Shown here piece by piece: positions 11,027 to 21,734 of a stretch of 64,000 nt of DNA. Both the position numbers and the translations under genes were made by a program. Position 1 is the stretch's first letter, and each line of letters opens with the position of its first letter. Source of the stretch: Alligator mississippiensis (taxonomy: Eukaryota > Chordata > Crocodylia > Alligatoridae); assembly GCF_030867095.1 (NCBI RefSeq), contig NC_081831.1, forward strand, positions 68,028,716 to 68,092,715, read 5' to 3'. The notes under the pieces were generated by a model, which worked only from the letters and a program-made list of their open reading frames with translations, searched no databases and was not told where the DNA came from.

Positions 11027-14000
11027 CTTTACAGAAAGAATGAAAGATGGGGGGGGAAAAAAAGTTACGCATATTTTCTGTAATTCAGCTGTTTTTAAGT
11101 AATACTACTGCATTGTTACCTGCTGGTTACAGTTTCTTTTACAAGTAGCTAAAAGAGCACAAAAACTGTTCGCTATATTCTTTCTACCAGAACCATCACA
11201 GCAGGCTCCTTCATTAAGCTGTGGATTTTTTTTAATGTGCTTACTTACCACATCTGGGGGGAGGGAGCTTAATTTCATACTGCTTATGCAAGCATGCCAC
11301 CTAGAGGTTAAACTGCCACATTCTCCTGAAGCAAGCTCTCAGATAGGCATAGGCAGTTCTCTTGATATATCAACTGCCTGCCTCTCACCTACAGCATGTT
11401 TGGCTTCCTTTACTTGTGAAGTTATAACCTGGTTGGTTTTTTGCAGAACACAGTGAAGACAGCCAGGCTGTAGCTTTTGTTTTCTCTGTGCAAGGTTTCC
11501 TCAAATATCCACATGATGCGAACTGGAGACTGATGCTTAGAAGTTTTGCATAACAAATACTTAATGTAACTGAACAAATTACTTGGCAGTGTATGTTTAC
11601 AAACTTCAGAAGATTACACAGGTAGGCACTTTCCCCCTAAGTAATGGAAAGAGAGAGAGAGAAGCCCAAGTACATATTGCAAACCAGCAGCAGACTCAGG
11701 TGTAGAATGTACCTCGACTTTTACCCCATGTCCTACCAGCTGTATATACACAAAACCTCTTCAGTACCTGAAGATAAATGCATTACCTAAGTAAGTGCTC
11801 TTAATAAGAAATTAGTTGAATTGTAAAGAATCTCAGCCATGCTATTACCCTTCCTCTCACTGTGCCCCTTTATTAAAGTAACTTTACATTCCAATTGCAA
11901 ATTGGCCATGTTTCAAAAGTCATCTTGAGCACCATTTATTACAGCTGTTTTTATTTTATAGTTAAGAAATAGCAGGGGCCCTTAATATAAAGTAACCTTA
12001 CCATGAACTGGTTGGCAGTCCAACATATTAACTTGGAACTCACTAGATGGCAACGATTCAAAGAAATTATTCAATGCTTCTTGCCCAGAAAACGCATTAC
12101 CATTCCAAACTAATGTAGCTTTGTCCAGATAGAGTCTGTTCAACACCTACGAGATGGAGAACACACGGAAGGTAAAGGGGAAAAAAGGTGTAAAAATGCA
12201 TTTTTAGAAAATCAAGTTACTTGTTGCCAATATATGACACTGAAATCACTTTAAACAAGTCTTAGATCCTGTAACAGAAGCAAGTAAAATGTCCTGCTTG
12301 GACACTGGTTTATCTTAGCCACTGCTGTCCTTCAGCAAGAACTGGAACAACTGTACAAAATGTTTGCTGCTTCGTAACTTAATTTGCTAAATAAAAACTC
12401 TATTTTCTGAATTTGAGCAATGACGACATTGTCCAACAGGAAGCAATGGAACAGAACCATACCCCAGCCCACCCAAAATACATTGCTTTCTTTATGAGAA
12501 GGACTTAAAAGTTCAACTTATAGTACACCTGTGAGACACAAATATGTGGAAGCGTAATCTGAGCTAGACTAAAATACCATGTGGGGCCAACAAAGTTATA
12601 GAAGAAAAGTGCAATAAGTTTGAATAACAAGACTAGACCTTTCATACCATTTTATACGTTGTTACAAGGAGTACCTCTCACAACTGTAAAACACATGTTC
12701 CAGTAAATGGTTGCATACTACTTTGCTTCTGACTGGCCATTGGACAAAAGGACGAGTAACATGCAAGGAGCTTTGTCAGATACTGAGATTCTCTCCATAT
12801 AAAAGACCTTTATAATTCTAAGTCTGACAAGGAGTTACTTTTGCTCTTTTTCTGGTGCAGAACATTTATTTCTATTAAAAACCACACACACTTATGGATC
12901 TACATAATCTCACATTAAGCAAATATCCAGAATAAGCATTCAAATTAGCACTTCCTTAACTATGGTTAATAGAACAATGTCAAGTTTTATGGTGTTGGGT
13001 CCACTTTTTTCCTCAGATATTTCTACAGACACTCTTTGCCACAATAAAAGAAGCACAGCTAGCATAGGAGGATAGGAAAAAACCTGATTCATGAGACCAG
13101 AGGCACTCTTTGAGAAGAAAAAAAAAAAAAAAAACTTAGTGAAAGTAAGCCTGAACTGTCCATGGACACATTGAAAATTAACTATCCTAAGGGGTAGGCA
13201 GAACAGAATCACTGTAAAGAAGTCCATGAAACTTGAAAAGGGTCCCACACAATGACAAATCTGAGAACCTCAATCCACTTAGTTGCGCAAAAGATTCTTT
13301 TAAGGGCAGATCTGACAAGCAGAGGTCTGGATTCAGTAGCAATTAGGGCAGTAACAGACTCACAGATGTCACTATGCATATCAGACAACAATTAACAAAG
13401 AAAATCCTTCCCATACACATGAATGTCCCCAAATAGAGACAATAATAAGTAGGAAAAAGTGAATCCCCCAATAATAGTTACATACCCTTCTCCTTTTATC
13501 CATGGTATCATAGTAAATGTTGACAAATTCTTCTGCAGCTTTACAAGCCTGATCCACATATGTTTTAAAATCCTAGAGAGAAGGAAACAAAAAAGCACAA
13601 AGAAACTTTTAATATATAAAAAACTGACCAATGAATTCTCCGGAACAGTTTCTGTAAGCAAGTAAAGCAAAACCAGATTCACAAGTATGGGAGAGCGATT
13701 TCATTACTTCCCTCTCAGAAAAGGTAATGAGGAATTAGGCTGCAGTTGGTTCCTTACTCCAGTTCCTTGTTTGCAGCATCAGTTCCATAAAAATTTGATG
13801 TGCTAATCTGAATTTCAGTGAATTTCCAAAACAATTATACTGGGAATGGAAAAAAGTTTTGTCATTTACAAGCAGTCAGAGCCCAATCAAACCAAATGAC
13901 ACGTCCAGGATTGCTAGACTGTTCTGAGTAACCTGAATACATATCCCCTCAACATAAACATTTATTTCTGATCAATATGTGAACTACCTCACTACCCCCA

Positions 14001-16018
14001 CCCCTGCTGCGGTTAAGCAAAGAATGCTTATACAAGTTAGGTTTATCTGGCTGATTGTGCCGAGGACTTCTCAGGTCATCTACAACAACACCTCTTCTAT
14101 GCCATTATGAAAAGAAGAGGATATGCCACTCCCATGAATGAAGTATAGGGAGGAAGGGGGAAGCTCCCAAATATCACAGTACTGCACTTCCCCTTCTAGT
14201 TTGTATTTTATTAGCAAACACTATGCATTCAAAAATCAAATTAATATTGCATTTCTACTAACCATGAAAAGATTATTCAATCAACTGCAAATCCAGCTGT
14301 AGTGTTTTTACAGAGGTTAAACTAGGTCTTAGTAACACTACTTTGTCCTCAGGCAAATTAGGAATAAAGCTATCTAAATTTATCATGCCCTTAACAAATA
14401 TCAAGGCATTCACTTGGATAATTTTTTCCTGTATTTGTTATGAGAGGGAGAGAATATAAAGAAACTACCCAGCCAGGTTGGCTCCAAACAGCCATCTTTT
14501 TAATTGTAAACAAGCACACAATGCAAGTTGCTTTCTAATTTCTTCTAAAACATGTAACACAGTTAAGAGCATTTTTGCAATATGCTTAAAATTACCATGC
14601 TACCAAACACTGCAGTTAGTTGAGGCAGCTAATGCCTGCAGTTTCACTCCTAGGTTGGTAGGAGGCATGCAGCTTGCTACACTTTTCTTTTATGCGAATT
14701 TTGAAAACTTGCCACAAGTAAGTGTCACCTCTCCTCTTCCTTGCCTTTTATTTCCAAAAATTCCATCAGAAAACCTCAGTCCCCTGCTTGGTGACGTCTG
14801 TGAAATGCAACTCCCAGCACTGTATATTATCACAAAACTTTGCCATTTTTAGCACTGCTTTAACAGTCTAAAGTTTTTGCTAACACCTTTCGTGTCCTTT
14901 ATTGATAGTCAATACCCTTTTTAAGTCAGACCATGCAAATGGGCTCTTTCTGATGGAAATGAGGCATGTAAAGAGATGTTCATTCTCTGAACCAACGATG
15001 AACAATATTTGACAAAAGCCACAGTTTAGCACTGAGGACAGACCCCCAAAGTACCTTGCTCTCTTGCAACTGGCTTGTTCTCATACATAGATATTTGATG
15101 GAAACGTCAAGGGTCAAGTGCTTGACTTCTTTTGGGACCAGACTTAAATGCAACCGCCCTGGGTAAGATCAATGGTTTCACATCTCTCCAGCCCCATGAC
15201 TGTCACTTGGACAACTTCTTCAGCTCCCTTCCACAGTTCTTTAAGTTTTCTACAAGCTTCCTAACTCCACATGCTACCAAGCAATTTATTCCCACATTTC
15301 ATCACCAACAGGAACTTGCTCAACAACTTCATAATTGCGTCCAAGCTGCATCTTGTACGACTGCTCCAGGGCGATGGCACAACCCCATCACCCTTGTCAT
15401 GGTCTGCTCCCTCCTCCCTGTGTTGCTCGTCCGTCTGCCCCATACGCTCGACTGGCCAGGGACTGGATAATAATACAGTATTTCCAATTACACCTACTGG
15501 TTGTTGCCTGCCTCTTGGTCACATCACCAGGTCTTCTCTTTGGCTCCTATTCTTATTTTTCTCTAATCGTTCCCCCGGTCCCGCCTGTGACAACGACCCC
15601 CGAGACCTTATCGGAGCTAAAACCTAATGCTCCGGACTGCCGTCTGCTCCCCCGACCCGCGGCGCAGGGCTGGCGCACAGCCCGAGCCCAACCGCCCTAA
15701 GCAGCCTCCCACGCCCGGGGGCGCCTTTGCCCATCTGGCAGCGGATCCGCACCGCGACTCTCACGACCGTCTCCCAGGGCCGGGGGAGGATTTCCCACGA
15801 GCCCCTGCAGAGCCTCGGCCCGGCCCGGCCGCGCCGCTCCGAGCAGGAAGGGGGGCGGCCGCGGTCCAACTGTGCGCGGGGGCCGGGGCCGGGACCGAGC
15901 TCCGCAAGCCTCCGCCCTGCTCGCCTCAGGGCCGCGGCCGAGGGGACAAGCGCCGCCCACGCCCCCCGGGCCCCGCAGGCGGGAAGCGCGAAGCCGGACT
16001 CACCACGGGGGCGGCCAT
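10848..16018 (-). CDS. NXT2: NXT2, NTF2-related mRNA export factor (four coding exons)
   Basis: The spliced CDS is complement(10848..11026, 12002..12146, 13486..13572, 16004..16018): 426 bases, 141 residues plus TAG. Known role: the NXT/p15 small NTF2-fold subunit pairs with NXF1-type receptors for nuclear mRNA export. The protein starts [15 protein letters not shown], continues through [20 protein letters not shown] and [15 protein letters not shown], and ends [15 protein letters not shown], matching NXT1/NXT2 along its whole length. The five-residue first exon matches the layout of human NXT2 (MATSL then DFKTYV); the last residues resemble NXT1 too, so the paralogue call leans on exon 1 and on the KCNE5 neighbour. 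All introns have GT-AG ends and frame is kept: junctions 1 and 2 fall between codons, junction 3 splits a GAG codon (G|AG). It is convergent with KCNE5. No disabling change seen. Confidence 0.95.
11027..12001 (-). other. NXT2: NXT2 intron 3
   Basis: GTAAGG...TGTAAAG intron of 975 bases. No repeat or RNA gene recognised in it. Confidence 0.8.
12002..12146 (-). CDS. NXT2: NXT2 coding exon 3 (VLNRLYLDK...CQPVH)
   Basis: 145 bases: 48 codons plus one base. A pyrimidine-rich tract and TCGTAG precede GTGTTG; donor GTAAGG follows CATG. It carries the [12 protein letters not shown] and [10 protein letters not shown] segments of the NTF2 fold. Confidence 0.95.
12147..13485 (-). other. NXT2: NXT2 intron 2
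   Basis: Intron of 1339 bases with GT-AG ends. It contains A-runs, for example near 13120. No gene seen in it. Confidence 0.8.
13486..13572 (-). CDS. NXT2: NXT2 coding exon 2 (DFKTYV...DKRRR)
   Basis: 87 bases, exactly 29 codons. Acceptor CTCTAG precedes GATTTTAAAACA; donor GTATG follows AGG. It encodes the first helix of the NTF2-like fold. Confidence 0.95.
13573..16003 (-). other. NXT2: NXT2 intron 1
   Basis: GTGAGT...CTCTAG intron of 2431 bases. Its 5' portion, above about 15590, is CpG island; the rest is AT-rich with no recognised element. Confidence 0.8.
16004..16018 (-). CDS. NXT2: NXT2 coding exon 1 (MAAPV)
   Basis: ATGGCCGCCCCCGTG followed by the donor GTGAGT. Only 15 coding bases, too short for ordinary ORF detection. 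It was placed because it supplies an in-frame start that joins the DFKTYV exon at a codon boundary, and the length equals the human NXT2 leader. Confidence 0.85.
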
Positions 16019-16087
16019 GAGGGGCGGCCCCGGGGCGACACGCGAGGCGAGGCAGAGAAGGCCGAGAGCTCGATGCTCGCAGCGGCC

Positions 16088-16096
16088 CCGGAAGTG
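16088..16096 (+). promoter_or_regulatory. ETS-family (GABPA-type) site CCGGAAGTG
   Basis: CCGGAAGTG, the core consensus for ETS factors that drive many housekeeping CpG-island promoters, 70 bases upstream of the NXT2 ATG. Binding is inferred. Confidence 0.5.
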
Positions 16097-16128
16097 CTCA
16101 CCGGCGCCAACCGTCTGCCCCGCAACTG

Positions 16129-16136
16129 CTTCCGGT
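16129..16136 (-). promoter_or_regulatory. Second ETS-type site ACCGGAAG
   Basis: CTTCCGGT on the plus strand reads ACCGGAAG on the minus strand. It is opposed to, and about 35 bases from, the first ETS-type site. Paired ETS sites are common at such promoters; binding is inferred. Confidence 0.45.
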
Positions 16137-16359
16137 GGCCAACAGGGGAGGTGGAAGGAGAGAGACCGCTCGCGTTCGCGCTCGCACATGCGTCCTGCGC
16201 GCTCAGGGGGGCGAGGCTGGAGGCTCTGGCACGTGGGTGTCGGTAGAGCGGGAGCTGCTCCCGCCCCCTCCCCCCGCGGGTCAGTGCAAGCAGTGGGGTC
16301 CGGGCGCGACGGGGCTGAGGAGCAGCTGGAGCTGGAGCGAGACTTTCTCAGTGGCGGCA

Positions 16360-16619
16360 GATGACAGGATGAGACGCAACGGGCTCAAGTTGCAGCAAGG
16401 AAGGTTTAGGTTGGATATTAGGAAAAACGATCCCAGCAGGAAGATGGTGAAGCCCTGGAACAGGCTACCGCAGAGGTGGTGGGCGCTCCATCCTTGGGGG
16501 GTGTTAGGAGCCGGCTCAACGAGCCTTGTCTGGGATGATGCAGTTGTGATGGTCCTGCTGTGAGCAGCGGGTTGGACTAGATGGGACCTCCCCAGGCCCC
16601 TCCCAGCCCTCACGGGCTA
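16360..16619 (+). mobile_element. CR1 LINE 3' fragment
   Basis: Translates to the CR1 ORF2 C-terminal motif (QQGRFRLDIRKN, then KPWNRLPQRWW) followed by the 3' UTR tail GGGTTGGACTAGATGGGACC and a GGCCCCTCCCAGCCCT block. 5' truncated and inserted directly against the NXT2 CpG island. Confidence 0.8.
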
Positions 16620-17342
16620 TGGCCCACAGGCAAAATACAACCCTCAGGTGGCATCCAGCCCACCAGGCAACTCCATCTGCCTGCAGGGATCCTCTGCAAG
16701 CCCCTTGTAAGCCCTGGCACTGGGCTGCCAGCCTGCAGGTCGCTGCAGGAGGTGGCTCTGGTTGCTAAGCAACCAACCCCCCTAGCCTGGCCTGACCTGC
16801 CCCAGCCCCTACCCCCACTCACTCCCACACCCACACCCTCCCAGACACTGCACTCCCCACCCTCCCACAGCTCCCACCTCAACTACATACCCCACACCCC
16901 TCACATGCCACCATACACACACCCACTCCCCAACCACACCCCCTTGCCCCCCCACACAATATACAAGAGTAAGACTGTATTTGAGCTATTATGCAATCAC
17001 CTCTATATATACTGTGCAAATACAAACCAGGACAAAATATATTTAAATATAATTAAAAAAAATTATAGTAGATGTTTGATTTTTTTTATTTTATTTTTTT
17101 AGTATATGATTTGATTTGTTTTGTTTTTTAGTTTCAAGACGGCAATCTTCCCCGCCAAACTGAGTAGTTCTGGGGCATGGGGAGGGACTTCTGGTGGCAA
17201 AGGTCAGGGGTTAGAGATGGGACTTCCAGTCCTGAGATGGTAGGCAGGGCACCCATCAAGGGGTGGAGCTACCCTTGCAGCCCTCTACAGTTTACCAAGG
17301 CTCGTTCAGCAGCTCTCCAGCCAAAATAATTGCCCACCCCTG
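16620..17342 (+). mobile_element. hAT-like non-autonomous element, family G copy 1
   Basis: Right end ATAATTGCCCACCCCTG reads CAGGGGTGGGCAATTAT inverted; the left end near CAGGCAAAATACAACCC is degraded. The body, with GAGCTATTATGCAATCACCT, an AT-rich core and a CCACCAGGCA block, is shared with the copy at 52876-54356, in the same orientation. No transposase frame. Confidence 0.75.
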
Positions 17343-20300
17343 TTGTATGAGGAGTGGAACAGAGTTAATCCTGTGCCAGGATGACTGGGGAAACAGCTTT
17401 ACAGAGGGAGGAAGATGGAAGAGCAGAGAAGGCAAAGGGGCAAGGCCTTGTTCCAACCCATGTGGGTAATGAGGGGCAGGGCAGAGCAGAGAGCTTGGGG
17501 GCCTGGAGAAAGGCCTAGGAGCCTCAGCAAAGAGGAAGCCCCTGCACAGCAATCGGAACAAGCTCCTTCTGCGATCAGAATTACCTGAAGGGCTGCTGAA
17601 AGGCAGCTGATGCACGGAAGTACTAATTATTTGACTAAGTTGGAAGTGTCTCCCTTCTAAAGAATGACACCCATCTTCCTCAGCTATTGCTTACCAAAGC
17701 TGTGTACCTGGATTTATGAAAGGCCTTTTATTTATGAAAGAAATATAATTCTTGTCTGCTTAGATTCAATTTCATCCGAAGATCCTGAAGTTCCCTTCCT
17801 TCCTGCACTCTATTAGAGGGGAGAAATTATGTGAAAGCCTCACAAAGTGTGACTGACTTCCAGATATGCTAAGAACTTTTGCTTCAGAAAAGTAGAATTA
17901 TTCTCCACCTCCATCAGATCAACAGGACAATCTAAAGAAGTAGAATTCAAGCCCAGATTCAGCAAAGTACTTAATAATCAGATGGTTAATTTAAAGAGCT
18001 GCTTAAACTTCACCAGCTTCCAGTGGGACCCACATACATGCCTAAGTGTGTTGCTAAATCCAGTCCAAATTAGGAATGTGTTGCTTTGTTTTGAATTGTC
18101 ACTGAATGTTAAGAGGAACCCAGTGCCAGACAGTTACATTTGGGTGCAAGTAAATGCAGAAAATTAAGTGATTTCCTAGCCTGAAGTCATATTGCCATAC
18201 ACCCTCAATATTGATTAAACTCCTGATTTATGAGTATTGAATTGACAGAAGTCATTGGTATTGAAAACCATCCCAAAAATGGCAACAGAGGAAAGCACTG
18301 GGTCCTTTAGTATGTTAAAGATGGGATTGTGGAGAAGTAGGAGTTCAAGCATTCACTTGATTTCTGGTAATCTGGAGTGAATCTGTCATTAGAAAATAAT
18401 AGTTCTGGCACCTAGCTTTCTGTTTTCTCAGCCTCTCTGCATTTCTGGAAGTACTTGAATGAATATTTATACCCAGTGGCTAACAAGTTATGAGCTCATA
18501 ACAATAAGAAGTAAAAGCTTGGATTTTCAGGTTAGAATATTCCTGCCTCTGGATTTCCCCATATGCCCTTTCTACTTGGCACCTCTTATTTAGATTGCTT
18601 ATTCTTCTCTTATTTTGAATCTTGTGCAACCCCACACAAATTGTTAGGAATTGCAAAACATTCCTCTTTTTTCCTTCAGAGGAATGATACTCAGAACACT
18701 GAAATCCCCCTTCACACACAACCCCCACCAGTGCTCCTAATTTACCTAACCCAAGCAGAGTTTGGGTTAGAAAGACAGAACTTCCAGAGACACCATTAAA
18801 TCCCCAAATAACTTACTATCACTACTGTTTTTTATGGAATGATACTTAGATACACTAATGAAAGACGGCAACATAAATTAAATAAGGTGTTGCTGTTCAA
18901 AGGAAAGAGTAGCCTAATGACTGTAGTTTCCTGGGTGAGTTGGCTATCTAGCTCCCATTAATAGTTTGAAGCTGTTGGGAACCCTTCCAAACTGGTGCAA
19001 TTTTCAGTTAAAGGAGTTACTTGCAACTGCTTTCTGCCTTCTTTGTAATTGCCAGAATGAGGCTACGGGAATAACAGAGGGGGAGGACTGACCCAGCCTT
19101 TTGCTGCTTAGGTTGACTGGAAACAGTAATATAAAAAAACCTATCTCCACGTATTTTGTTCCATCTACGCTGGAACTGTGAGATACAAGTACAATTTCTT
19201 CACATGTTTCTTATTTAAGGCACATAGGAGTTAAATTTAGCCATTTATTTGGAAGCTCTGCATACAACAGAGGTTATGAGTCATTCATAAGGGTTCAAAT
19301 GAAAATTAAATAATTATCTTTGGTATGACACTAGCCTTCTTTTAAATTGCTTTCTAGTATACAGCCTTTTTATTGAAAATTTAATCCCTTTTCTATAGTA
19401 TCCCTTGCATTTGTTAGGACAGAAAACATTTTCCATTTAATTTTAAATCTGGCTTTAGGATTAAAGGAAAAGAACCTATATGTATATCAGTACTATGCAA
19501 ATTTCAGTTGAGGAAAAATAGGGAAAATTTAAGCTACCATTTTGTTTTCCTCTCATACCAGGTGGGTGCTGGGATTTCAATTGTATTCAAAGATAAGGTG
19601 ATTTGGCCTGCTAAAAAGATAGTGCTACTTTGGACTATTAAGAGGTGAATCACTTCATCTCTTCCAATTTCTGCACAGTGCTCTCCAGAAATTGCTATCG
19701 TTTGTTCAATAAATGTTTATGATTTTTGTATCAGAGTGCCTGAATTTCCATCTCAAATGCATGCAATGAGGCTCCAATGGTCAGATATTTGCACAATGTA
19801 TGTTACTTCCACCTCTTCTAACCAAAACAGTATTAAACCCATGGGGGACTCTTTAATAAGGCCTCATCAAGTGCAATGAATGCACAGGGTATTCTCACCT
19901 AAGACCACAAATCAGGCCCTTAATTAGGTAACATACTAAGTCTTTTACAAAACTGAATCGTGGGAGAACCCTTTGTAAAACTCCTCCATAGTGCTAGTGC
20001 ATCTTTCTTAATTCAGAAATGATTCAGATTATTCTGTAAATAAAAGTATCTACTTGGAATCTATACACTGGTTCATAATTTGTTACACATTTCATCTTTG
20101 TGGCTGATGACTGAGTACAGATGAATCCGTCTTCCTTCAGAGATTTTAGAAAAAACACAGCAAGCACAATTACTATTTTGAATTGTATTTATTGTAAGAA
20201 ACTCCCATCTATATCCTATTAAATGGCAGCATTTAAGCCACAATTCAGGATGCTTAATTCAAGCCCTATTTAGCTCAGTTTTTAAGCATGTGCTTGATCT

Positions 20301-21554
20301 TAAGCATATGCTTAAGTACTGCTCTTCATTAGCATGCTTTCCTGAGTCAGGTTCTGATGGTCTAATCATGTCCCCTACAGCAGCTGATATTCAATTTTAG
20401 AATAAGGTTTTTGGACATTTGGTATTAGAGCTGTTCAAATACTACAGACTATTTTCTATATGTAAAGGCTCAAATATAAATTCAGTTCACATCAGTTGTG
20501 TTTAAGTTGACTTGGATTTTGCTTTCCATATGTATTCTGACTGGTATGAGAGTTTACTGGCAGAAACAGTCACGAGATCACACAAATGTGAGTGAGTATT
20601 TGAGGAAAACTTTGCTTTCTGGTGTTAAATACTACTTTATTGAACAGTACATGATCATAATGGGCAGGAGATGGGAAAACCTTGTGTCAAACTGAACTCT
20701 AAATGAGAAAAAGTCTTTGAAACTGACAGTCACTATATTTACTCTACTCTTGGTACTTACGTGAAGAAGTCCTTTCGGAGACCACTGGTTTCTATACCAA
20801 TTTTGGCTGGGGAAAGGACTGAGTTGGAATTGCAGGATTTGGCCTATTATCTTTTCTCCTTGCCTTTCAGAGGGACAAAGGACATGATTAAACCTAACTA
20901 CTTGTCTACAACTATCTGTGTGTTCATTCTCTCCCATAGTGACTGGCTTCATCCTCAGTACAGCATCCCTAATTAAAAAGAATAATAAGAAAGAAGGCAC
21001 AAAGTCAAAATGCTACCCATAATTGCTACTCTTGCAGCAATTGTTATTAATTTACATAAACAGATGCCTAGTCAGCCTGTATCTGCTTTATATTTAAAGC
21101 TGCTTTTAGAATTGTTAATTCATGGCTTCTAAAACACATAGGTATTAGCATTGCATCAGTGTAAAGGAGAGGAGAATTTGCATCCCATTTCTGGTATTCA
21201 GCAATAGTGGAGAGAGAACAAACTATTGTTTATTACTACATGCAACCTTTTGGTATCTTGTTTTCTGCATACCTGGATAACTCCAAACCTGTTTGCATGG
21301 GTTTAGTGAACCTGTTGTCTGTAAGTTCACATTGCTGTCTAATTGCCTTCCACAGCCTGTAGCAAACGTTAAGATACTGTAACTGTATGAGAAAATATAG
21401 AAAACCACAATTTTCTTTCAAGAATATAATACTTGAGGGTGCAGTGGACAAATTATATACAACTACTTATGCCATGGACAGCCATATATGCAAAATTCCA
21501 ACCACCTGCAATTCTATGACTATTTATATAGCCATTGCCACTCAGCTGTAAGGC
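17343..21554. other. Intergenic, nothing recognised
   Basis: AT-rich, single-copy looking sequence with scattered short frames. No exon matching the expected neighbour GUCY2F or any other gene was seen. Confidence 0.6.
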
Positions 21555-21734
21555 GGGGCAGAAGTTGCACATAAAATCGGTATAAGTGATCGGTTCAGAT
21601 CTGTAACACAACAGAAGTTCAGTGTATGTAAACCGCTATCAAAATGGCCAAAACTGGTTTAAGATAAAACCTGGATGGATGTAGTATCAGACATAACTGA
21701 TTTGGGTTAAACTGGTTCACTGAACTTCTGTCCC
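21555..21734. mobile_element. Short DNA transposon (MITE-like)
   Basis: Left end GGGGCAGAAGTT and right end AACTTCTGTCCC are inverted matches; both ends continue with similar AAACC/GGTT-type sequence. 180 bp, no coding content. I found no convincing target duplication. Confidence 0.5.

Larger units (their letters stand above)
15590..16345. promoter_or_regulatory. NXT2: CpG island and promoter of NXT2
   Basis: GC-rich, CG-dense stretch spanning NXT2 exon 1 and flanks, with abrupt AT-rich borders. No TATA box is evident. Long frames on both strands are composition artefacts. Transcription of NXT2 must start above 16018. Confidence 0.8.

Noticed and set aside
11027-11072. In-frame ATG upstream of the last NXT2 exon
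   Set aside because: The residues before QATQSQ come from intron sequence ending TGTAAAG; the preceding exons supply the real N-terminus.
15627-16364. 245-aa open frame through the NXT2 CpG island
   Set aside because: Overlaps NXT2 exon 1 on the other strand, Arg/Pro/Gly-rich, no homology recognised; typical of CpG-island composition.
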